Positions 13,726 through 19,445 of a stretch of 19,445 nt of DNA are shown here, one piece after another (position 1 is the first letter of the stretch; every line of letters begins with the position of its first letter). Origin of the DNA: Candidatus Magasanikbacteria bacterium RIFCSPHIGHO2_02_FULL_47_14 (lineage in GTDB: Bacteria; Patescibacteriota; Patescibacteriia; Magasanikbacterales; UBA922). A model generated the notes under the pieces. That model was not told the DNA's origin. It saw only the letters and a list, made by a program, of their open reading frames with translations, and searched no databases. Both the position numbers and the translations under genes were made by a program. The stretch covers positions 644 through 20,088 of the forward strand of contig MFQB01000037.1 in NCBI GenBank assembly GCA_001784275.1, given 5' to 3'.

Positions 13726-15120
13726 TTATTTTTTCATCTTTCTTAATTTGATCACGATTGGTGTGCCGGTAAAGTCGAACTGTTCGCGTAGTTTGTTTTC
13801 CAGAAACCGAGCGTAGGAGGTGTGAAGAGATGTGCGATACTGGATAAACAACTCAAATATAGGAGGAGCAACGTTGATTTGATGCAGGCCCAGGAGTTTG
13901 GGGTGCCGCGTACCTTTGCCACGGGCAGGCGCATGAGTGGCCATCACGTGTTTGAGGAAGACCTCGAGTGCCTTATTTGGAATACTGGTATGTCGTGCAT
14001 GCCAGAGTCGAACAATCATTGGGAAGATGTCATGAACGCGATAGCCTGTTTTTCCACTGACGAAGACAACAGGAGCGAAGTCGAGGTGAGGGAAGTGGGA
14101 GTAGATCTGTTGGACGCTCTCAGTACGTTTTGTTTGGCTCTGGTCTTCGGCAAGATCCCATTTATTTAAAAGAATAATCACACTTTTTGACCTGCGTTCA
14201 AGCAAGCCTCCGAGCTGTCTGTCTTGTGATGAGATCGATTCAGCGCCATCGAGCACAAATAAAACAAGGTCTGACTGTTCCAGTATCTCAATCGTCTTCT
14301 GGATTCCTTGTCGCTCCAAAGTACCACTGACCTTTGATTTTCTGCGCAAACCGGCGGTATCAATAAAGTTGATGGTGTAGGTATGTTCGTTTTCACCGGC
14401 TCCTGCTGTGTATTCCACCAGAGTGTCATGCGGTTCGCGGGTGGTATGCGGCATGTCACTCACAATGACCTTTTCTTCACCAATCAACTTATTGAAGAGA
14501 GAAGATTTGCCCACATTTGGTTTGCCGATAACACTAATACGAATCGTCTCTGTTTCTTCAGGTACTGGTTGTGGTTTTCGTTCACCTTCTTCAAGCAGAT
14601 AATAGAGCTGGTCCAAAAAGTCACCGACGTTGCGACTATTTGATGCAGAGACAGGAATCGGTTCTCCCAAACCGAGCTTATACCACTCCGGTTCAGTGAG
14701 TTGCTTCTCAATTTTCGTGGTGTCAACTTTATTTGCGACGAGTAATACAGGCTTTACCTCAATGCGGCGCAGTCTTTTGGCGAGCTCTTTTTCTTGGGGT
14801 AGAACCCCTGCCTGACCATCAGTCACAAAGACAACAATATCGGCCAGCTTCATGGCACGTTCTGACTGTGCGATGATATCTTTTTCCAACGGTACATCAT
14901 CTTCAAAACGCAAACCGCCGGTATCCACAAGTTTAAATTGTTTTCCTCTCCACAGCACAATTCCTTCATTGCTGGTGCGGGTTGTGCCTGGTGTGTCAGA
15001 GACAAGAGCCTTGTGTTCTTCTATGAGTCTGTTGAATAGCGTTGATTTTCCAACATTCACTCGACCTATGAGGGCAACGGTTGGGAGGATCTGTGTTGTT
15101 TGTCGTACTTTCGGGTGCAT
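13726..15120 (-). CDS. der: Ribosome-associated GTPase Der (EngA)
   Basis: A 464-residue protein with the double-GTPase layout unique to Der. The first G domain has GRVNVGKS (19-26), DTPGTTR, DTGG and NKVD. The second has GKPNVGKSSLFN (about 205-216), a DTAGLRR switch and NKWD. The C-terminal KH-like domain ends in FTGTPIVIKLR, a family hallmark. Der assists maturation of the 50S ribosomal subunit. The ATG starts one base after the stop codon of the upstream LCP gene, and pth follows 5 bases downstream, indicating a single transcript. P-to-V in the first P-loop (GRPNVGKS in most homologues) is a mild difference. Confidence 0.97.
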   Translation of the reverse strand: MHPKVRQTTQILPTVALIGRVNVGKSTLFNRLIEEHKALVSDTPGTTRTSNEGIVLWRGKQFKLVDTGGLRFEDDVPLEKDIIAQSERAMKLADIVVFVTDGQAGVLPQEKELAKRLRRIEVKPVLLVANKVDTTKIEKQLTEPEWYKLGLGEPIPVSASNSRNVGDFLDQLYYLLEEGERKPQPVPEETETIRISVIGKPNVGKSSLFNKLIGEEKVIVSDMPHTTREPHDTLVEYTAGAGENEHTYTINFIDTAGLRRKSKVSGTLERQGIQKTIEILEQSDLVLFVLDGAESISSQDRQLGGLLERRSKSVIILLNKWDLAEDQSQTKRTESVQQIYSHFPHLDFAPVVFVSGKTGYRVHDIFPMIVRLWHARHTSIPNKALEVFLKHVMATHAPARGKGTRHPKLLGLHQINVAPPIFELFIQYRTSLHTSYARFLENKLREQFDFTGTPIVIKLRKMKK

Positions 15121-15121
15121 A

Positions 15122-16570
15122 TTATTCAGTAAAATCTTCTCCTAAAACGACAAGGACGTCTGCAGTGCTTGTCCCGATCTGGTCTTTTGGTGGAAGTTGT
15201 TTAATAGGGATATTGAGTTCTGCCTTTAATGCGTCCACAACATCAGAACTTGCCTGGGCATTAAACACGAAAATGCCGCTGATGGCAATGGGTCGTTCGG
15301 TGGTGTTTCCAATGGTGGCAATCTTGAAGTTTTTGTCACCCAGTCGTTTTCCAACGCGGGCTGCCAGACCGGCGTTCCATGTACCATTTTGAATATCAAT
15401 CTTCGTACTTGAATAGTTAAGTTCAGGCCCGGCCTGTTTTGGCGTATCGTCCTTGATAACATCTGTTGGCTGGTCAAAGATGTGCTCAATTCGGTTATTA
15501 ATCTCTGTAAAGTTATCTGTTTTTGGTACAAGCAAAAAAGCCCCATCACTTCCTTGCGTTGGTTTTAAAAATCCTTCTTCGCTGTCGTCAAGAGTTAAGG
15601 TAAGGATATTTTCTGTGTTGAGATTTTTTGCTGTTTTCAATAACGCAATCATATCAGAGAACTGCATGTCAGTAGTGATGTGTTTTTCCAACGAGTTGAA
15701 GATATTATTGATTCGAACAGGATTTGTCAGGGTTTGAAAAGAAATAACTTTTTCCTTGAGAGCCAAGAGCACCTTTTGCTGTCGCTTCGACCGGGCAAAG
15801 TCCGATCCTTCTCCATTGTTTCCATGTCTGGAACGAACGAACTTGAGTGTCATGTCGCCGTCCATTGTTTGTGGTCCTTTGGCGAATGAGACAACCTGAT
15901 ACTCAAAGTTTGGAGCAGGGTATTCAGTGTCGACAAAAGCAGTATCTACGTTCACTGTGAGCCCGCCGACGTCATCAATAATTTCTTCAAATGCCTTGAA
16001 ATCGACTCGAATGTAGTAGTGTATGTCAATGTTAAATGTGTCGTGTATGACACTCGCTGCCAAGGCAGGACCGAGGTTATTTTTTTGCGCTTCACCGAAC
16101 GCATTTGCGTGATTGATCTTTCGTACACCTTGGCCGGGAATATTAACAGCCAGGTCGCGCGGAATCGAGATAAATCCAATCTGCCCGGTCGAGGGCTTGA
16201 TACTTGCAATAATGATGGTATCAGTCAAAAATGGCCCATCGTGTCCGGGTCCACCTTGGCCAAGTACCAAAATATTGGTTCGGTCGTCGTGACCTCCTTC
16301 GAGGGCCACTTGTTTTTGAAAAACAAGATGTTTGATCTTCCCTAACAACCCTTCTGGTTTTTTTGGTTCAAGCGTCAGCGGATCATATGCCGCAGGATCC
16401 TCCGGCGCTTGTTCGCCAAAAATTCCGCGTGTGATACACCCGCCAACACCAAGCAACAACACCAGGAAAATGACCAGTTTGAGGATCGGTCGTCGTCTGC
16501 GTTCAGGTGGTTCAGAAGGAAAAGAAGAAGGAGGGGGCGACTGAATGAAATTCATCGATTCTTCTCTCAT
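15122..16570 (-). CDS. LytR-CpsA-Psr (LCP) family cell wall glycopolymer ligase
   Basis: A 482-residue protein with a short cytosolic N-terminus rich in Pro and Arg and one membrane helix at about 29-47. The LCP catalytic domain includes TDTIIIASI, FISIPRDLAVNIPG and a DVGGLTVNVD segment. A C-terminal LytR_C-type domain starts near IDIQNGTWNAGLAARVGKRL. LCP enzymes transfer polyprenyl-linked glycopolymers onto peptidoglycan outside the membrane. I chose ATG 16570, 14 bases after a good -10 box. ATG 16555 is preceded by GAGAAG and is an equally good start with a leader of about 23 bases. The frame is open to 16678, but that would cross the promoter and the divergent gene. der starts one base after its stop. 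Confidence 0.9.
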   Translation of the reverse strand: MREESMNFIQSPPPSSFPSEPPERRRRPILKLVIFLVLLLGVGGCITRGIFGEQAPEDPAAYDPLTLEPKKPEGLLGKIKHLVFQKQVALEGGHDDRTNILVLGQGGPGHDGPFLTDTIIIASIKPSTGQIGFISIPRDLAVNIPGQGVRKINHANAFGEAQKNNLGPALAASVIHDTFNIDIHYYIRVDFKAFEEIIDDVGGLTVNVDTAFVDTEYPAPNFEYQVVSFAKGPQTMDGDMTLKFVRSRHGNNGEGSDFARSKRQQKVLLALKEKVISFQTLTNPVRINNIFNSLEKHITTDMQFSDMIALLKTAKNLNTENILTLTLDDSEEGFLKPTQGSDGAFLLVPKTDNFTEINNRIEHIFDQPTDVIKDDTPKQAGPELNYSSTKIDIQNGTWNAGLAARVGKRLGDKNFKIATIGNTTERPIAISGIFVFNAQASSDVVDALKAELNIPIKQLPPKDQIGTSTADVLVVLGEDFTE

Positions 16571-16584
16571 AGCAAGTAGGGTTA

Positions 16585-16613
16585 AGTATAAGCGAATAAT
16601 GCCTCTTTGGCAA
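16585..16613 (-). promoter_or_regulatory. Promoter of the LCP-der-pth-dprA unit
   Basis: On the minus strand TTGCCA (16613-16608), 17 bases, then TATACT (16590-16585). Initiation is expected near 16578. Its -35 box overlaps the -35 box of the divergent plus-strand promoter by five bases. Confidence 0.75.
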
Positions 16614-16634
16614 TGCACGCTGGTGTGATATACT
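16607..16634 (+). promoter_or_regulatory. Promoter of the small membrane protein gene
   Basis: TTGGCA (16607-16612), 16 bases, then TATACT (16629-16634). Initiation near 16641 leaves about 6 bases before ATG 16647, too short for a Shine-Dalgarno sequence. Confidence 0.65.
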
Positions 16635-16646
16635 GTATAAAAATCT

Positions 16647-17150
16647 ATGTCCGAGCAAATAAACGACAGTTCGCTCATCGGTCAAACACTTCACGAGTGG
16701 ACCATTCAAGAATATGAACAACATCGGCGAGGCACCGCCTGGTATATTATTATGTTTATACTTGGCACGTTTTTGGTGGTTTTCAGCTTGCTGAAAGGCA
16801 ATTTTTTGTTTGCGTTGGTTATCATGTTGTTTGCAATTATTTTATTTTTACAGACAAAACAAGCGCCGCTTCAGTTGGTATTTCGGATTACTGACCTGGG
16901 GGTGATTGTAGGAAATCGGTTTTACTCCTACTCAGAGTTAAGTTCTTTTTACATTATTTATCAGCCACCACAGGTAAAAACCTTGTACTTTGAGACGAAG
17001 AGCGCATTTCGACCGCTCTTGCCAATTCCGTTGTTGGACGTGAATCCTCTCGATGTCCGGACCAGCTTACTTGAGTTTTTATCTGAAGATGTAGAAAAAG
17101 AACAGGAGCCGGTATCAGACCAGATTGCGAGAAACTGGCGTCTTCACTAA
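16647..17150 (+). CDS. Conserved-type membrane protein of unknown function with two N-terminal helices
   Basis: A 167-residue protein. A short N-terminal segment with a W-T-I-x-E-Y-x-x-H-x-R pattern (residues 18-28) precedes two closely spaced membrane helices (about 32-50 and 52-69). A soluble C-terminal domain of about 90 residues follows, rich in aromatic and beta-type sequence (FRITDLGVIVGNRFYSYSEL, then LYFET). The arrangement resembles small CPR membrane proteins with a PH-like C-terminal domain (DUF5673-type), but I cannot confirm the family. It is divergent from the LCP gene and shares its promoter region, so a link to the envelope is possible. tRNA-Arg follows 67 bases downstream. 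No catalytic motif is visible and I assign no function. Confidence 0.8.
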   Translation: MSEQINDSSLIGQTLHEWTIQEYEQHRRGTAWYIIMFILGTFLVVFSLLKGNFLFALVIMLFAIILFLQTKQAPLQLVFRITDLGVIVGNRFYSYSELSSFYIIYQPPQVKTLYFETKSAFRPLLPIPLLDVNPLDVRTSLLEFLSEDVEKEQEPVSDQIARNWRLH

Positions 17151-17173
17151 AGGAAAAAGACGGAAAGGCTGGA

Positions 17174-17202
17174 TTGACAGTCTTTTTATTTTTGGGTATA
17201 CT
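17174..17202 (+). promoter_or_regulatory. Promoter of tRNA-Arg
   Basis: TTGACA (17174-17179), 17 bases, then TATACT (17197-17202), 11 of 12 consensus positions. Initiation near 17209 lies 9 bases before the mature tRNA 5' end. Confidence 0.85.
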
Positions 17203-17217
17203 GCGGACCACTTACAG

Positions 17218-17289
17218 GCACTCGTCGTTCAATGGATAGGACATCAGCTTGCGGAGCTGATAATGCAAGTTCGATTCTTGCCGAGTGCA
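17218..17289 (+). tRNA. tRNA-Arg (anticodon GCG)
   Basis: The acceptor stem pairs GCACTCG (17218-17224) with CGAGTGC (17282-17288), with discriminator A at 17289. The D stem is GTTC/GGAC with a GGATAG loop segment containing the A20 typical of tRNA-Arg. The anticodon stem TCAGC/GCTGA encloses TTGCGGA, placing anticodon GCG at 17251-17253. The T arm is GCAAG TTCGATT CTTGC. CCA is not encoded (CAA follows). Most bacteria use ACG, edited to ICG, for this box, so GCG is unusual. Confidence 0.92.
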
Positions 17290-17367
17290 CAACGAATAAA
17301 GTTTTTCAAAAAAACAGCGTCTATGACGTTGTTTTTGAGATTATATAACACACCCACCATCCTGTGT

Positions 17368-17373
17368 TACAAT
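17368..17373 (+). promoter_or_regulatory. recG: Possible -10 box of recG
   Basis: TACAAT at 17368-17373 lies 9 bases before the recG ATG and would start transcription near 17380. The only -35 candidate at 17-base spacing, ATAACA at 17345-17350, is weak. This is less certain than the other promoters. Confidence 0.35.
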
Positions 17374-17382
17374 ATCCCAGGT

Positions 17383-19437
17383 ATGTATCTGTACACCTCG
17401 GTTGTCCATCTGAATCGTGTGGGAAAGACTGTGGCAAATCGTCTGAGTATTTTGGGTATTAAAACAATTCGAGACCTGTTGTTTCACTTTCCATTTCGAT
17501 ACGAGGACTTTAGTCATCTCGTCTCGATTTCTCAACTGCAGGAAGGGGCCGAGGTGACTACACACGGGAAAGTAGAGTTGATCGGAAACAAACGGAGTCC
17601 CCGCAAGAGAAAAATTATTACTGAAGCATTGGTCAGTGACGGCACAGGGCAGTTGCGGGTGGTATGGTTTGGACAACCGTTTTTGACAAAGAATTTGCAT
17701 GTAGGTGACGAGGTGTATCTCTCGGGGCGGGTGTCATCAGATATGCTTGGTATGCAAATGGTGAGTCCTGTGTATGAACGGGGATCTACCGGAACCCATA
17801 CCGCAAGAATTGTTCCAATGTATCCGCTCACAGCAGGAGTCACACAAAAACAACTTCGATTTTTAATGTCACAGATTATTGAGCTTGCGAATGAAGTTGA
17901 GGATTGGCTTCCGGAAGAGTTGCGTGAACGGATAGATCTTATGCCTTTGGCTGAAGCGATTCGTACCATTCATTTTCCTGAGAATTTGGATGAGATCAAG
18001 CATGCGGAACGTCGTTTGAAGTTTGATGAGTTGTTTGTCCTGCAACTTCGTGCAGAGATGATTAGGCAGTCGTTGAAACGCTCAAAGGCGCCAGCGTTGA
18101 ATTTTCAGGAGACAGAGATTAAAAAATTTGTGGCCGGGTTGCCGTTTGTCTTAACCAAAGATCAAAAAGTTGCGGCATGGGAGATGCTGCAGGATATGCA
18201 AAAACCAGAACCCATGAATCGTCTCTTGGAAGGAGACGTGGGGTCTGGAAAGACGGTTGTCGCTGCTTTGATTATGTACAACGCGGTGTTAAATGGGACA
18301 CAAGCGGCTATTATGGCGCCAACAGAGATTTTGGCAAAACAACATCTGCAGTCTTTAAAGCAACTTCTTCCTGAACAGCGTTTGGCCTTGCTCACCAGTT
18401 CTGAAGTGAAGTGTGAGCAGGTGGAACTTAGAGAAAAAACGAAAAAAGGAGTTGAAGAAGAGGTGAAACAACATATTGCTGCTGGCAATATTGAGGTGAT
18501 TATTGGCACACATGCCTTGTTGACACGAGATGTTCAGTTCCACAACTTGGGATTGGTGGTCGTTGACGAACAACACCGATTTGGCGTAGATCAAAGAAAA
18601 GTTTTGAAAGAAAAAAGTGGCAACCTTGAGGCGACACCACATTTTTTAAGCATGACAGCAACACCGATTCCACGGTCTTTTGCACTGACGTTGTACGGCG
18701 ATTTGGATGTCTCCTTTATTCGACAAAAACCTGAAGGACGAAAAGAAATTAAGACTCGACTCGTGGCGCCGCATCACAGGCAAAAAGCCTATGAGTTTAT
18801 TCGTGTGCAGGTACAACAGGGGAGACAGGTGTTTGTCATCTGTCCGCTTATTGAGTCAACTGATGAGAAAAAATCTGTCATGGCAGAGTTTAAAAAGTTA
18901 TCGACACAGATATTTTCTGACTTGCGTGTGGAATATCTGCACGGAAAGATGAAGCCGAAAGAAAAAGACGAAGTGATGTTGCGATTTGTAGAAGGTAAAG
19001 TGGACGTACTCGTGTCTACATCTGTGGTGGAAGTGGGTGTGAACATTCCAAATGCCTCGGTCATGATGATCGAAGGTGCTGAACGGTTTGGATTGGCACA
19101 GCTGCATCAATTTCGAGGACGAGTTGGTCGCGCTGAACACCAGTCGTATTGTTTTTTGTTCACTGATATACATTCGCAGGAGGTTCAGAAGCGGCTGTCG
19201 TTTTTTGAAAAAACTACGGACGGATTTGTTTTGGCAGAATACGACTTGCAGACCCGGGGACCGGGCGACGTGTATGGCACAGCGCAGAGCGGCATGATGC
19301 AGCTTCGATTAGCAACTATGAGAGATGTTGAGTTGATAAAGTTAGCACGTGAGGTTGCGCGGGGCATAGACTTTGAACAGTATCCGACGTTGAAAGAAAA
19401 AGTACAGGAGTGGGAGAACAGTGTGCATCTTGAGTAA
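17383..19437 (+). CDS. recG: ATP-dependent DNA helicase RecG
   Basis: A 684-residue protein, close to the usual RecG length of about 690. An N-terminal wedge/OB domain (about 50-150) precedes the helicase core. The Walker A motif is GDVGSGKT (about 283-290), the DEQH box is DEQHRFGV (about 395-402), motif III is MTATPIPR (about 424-431), and motif VI is QFRGRVGR (about 576-583). SVVEVGVNIPNA and the C-terminal QTRGPGDVYGTAQSG are RecG signatures. RecG reverses stalled forks and migrates branched DNA. The frame is open back to 17125, but that would run through tRNA-Arg, so I chose ATG 17383 (MYLYTSVVHLNRVG), which fits RecG N-termini. The gene is complete and ends 8 bases before the window edge. 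Confidence 0.96.
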   Translation: MYLYTSVVHLNRVGKTVANRLSILGIKTIRDLLFHFPFRYEDFSHLVSISQLQEGAEVTTHGKVELIGNKRSPRKRKIITEALVSDGTGQLRVVWFGQPFLTKNLHVGDEVYLSGRVSSDMLGMQMVSPVYERGSTGTHTARIVPMYPLTAGVTQKQLRFLMSQIIELANEVEDWLPEELRERIDLMPLAEAIRTIHFPENLDEIKHAERRLKFDELFVLQLRAEMIRQSLKRSKAPALNFQETEIKKFVAGLPFVLTKDQKVAAWEMLQDMQKPEPMNRLLEGDVGSGKTVVAALIMYNAVLNGTQAAIMAPTEILAKQHLQSLKQLLPEQRLALLTSSEVKCEQVELREKTKKGVEEEVKQHIAAGNIEVIIGTHALLTRDVQFHNLGLVVVDEQHRFGVDQRKVLKEKSGNLEATPHFLSMTATPIPRSFALTLYGDLDVSFIRQKPEGRKEIKTRLVAPHHRQKAYEFIRVQVQQGRQVFVICPLIESTDEKKSVMAEFKKLSTQIFSDLRVEYLHGKMKPKEKDEVMLRFVEGKVDVLVSTSVVEVGVNIPNASVMMIEGAERFGLAQLHQFRGRVGRAEHQSYCFLFTDIHSQEVQKRLSFFEKTTDGFVLAEYDLQTRGPGDVYGTAQSGMMQLRLATMRDVELIKLAREVARGIDFEQYPTLKEKVQEWENSVHLE

Positions 19438-19445
19438 GCATACAA

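Noticed and set aside
16571..16678. N-terminal extension of the LCP gene to 16678
   Set aside because: It crosses the LCP promoter and overlaps the start of the divergent gene. A normal N-terminus with one anchor helix is obtained from 16570 or 16555.
17296..17316. Terminator after tRNA-Arg
   Set aside because: GTTTTT and AAAAAC can pair, but the stem is almost all A-T with a tiny loop, which is not convincing.
17125..17382. N-terminal extension of recG to 17125
   Set aside because: It overlaps the end of the previous gene, the tRNA-Arg promoter and the whole tRNA-Arg. RecG proteins of about 690 residues start near ATG 17383.

Overview
The window reads as a gene-dense bacterial chromosome segment, most likely from the Candidate Phyla Radiation (Patescibacteria, Parcubacteria-like). 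This placement is inferred from gene style: a shortened Rel protein, a two-helix membrane protein of a type I associate with these genomes, tRNAs without encoded CCA, and few Shine-Dalgarno sequences. No rRNA or marker alignment was possible. The standard code fits: TGA ends parB, dprA and folC, and no in-frame TGA needs recoding. This argues against Gracilibacteria and Absconditabacteria. No mobile element, CRISPR array or prophage is visible.

Layout. Bases 1-4085 (+): the tail of aspS, a GT-C type polytopic membrane glycosyltransferase candidate, scpA, scpB and a D-Ala-D-Ala carboxypeptidase, spaced 2-6 bases apart and closed by a hairpin terminator. Bases 4120-5902: tRNA-Leu(CAA) on the minus strand, facing parA-parB on the plus strand, with two overlapping promoters between them. 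Bases 5903-7381 (-): a short bifunctional Rel enzyme whose stop codon abuts that of parB. Bases 7382-7696 hold no long ORF but are not empty: a consensus promoter followed by a terminator, and a second promoter, stem and terminator unit. These are two candidate small RNAs that share an 11-base perfect complementarity. Bases 7697-16570 (-): LCP protein, der, pth, dprA, an ECF S-component-like protein, folC and topA, with extra promoters before the S-component gene and topA. Bases 16647-19437 (+): a small membrane protein, tRNA-Arg(GCG) and recG.

The genes are mostly core functions. ScpAB and ParAB organise and segregate the chromosome; TopA, RecG and DprA manage DNA topology, stalled forks and incoming DNA; Der and Pth support ribosome assembly and peptidyl-tRNA recycling; Rel controls (p)ppGpp. 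The carboxypeptidase, LCP protein and GT-C protein serve the cell envelope. The S-component-like gene directly before folC suggests salvage and glutamylation of a vitamin, possibly folate.

The most unusual signals are the paired small-RNA candidates between rel and topA, the frequent placement of the -10 box within a few bases of the start codon (leaderless or near-leaderless mRNAs), the GCG anticodon on a tRNA-Arg, and the Rel protein without its C-terminal ACT region.
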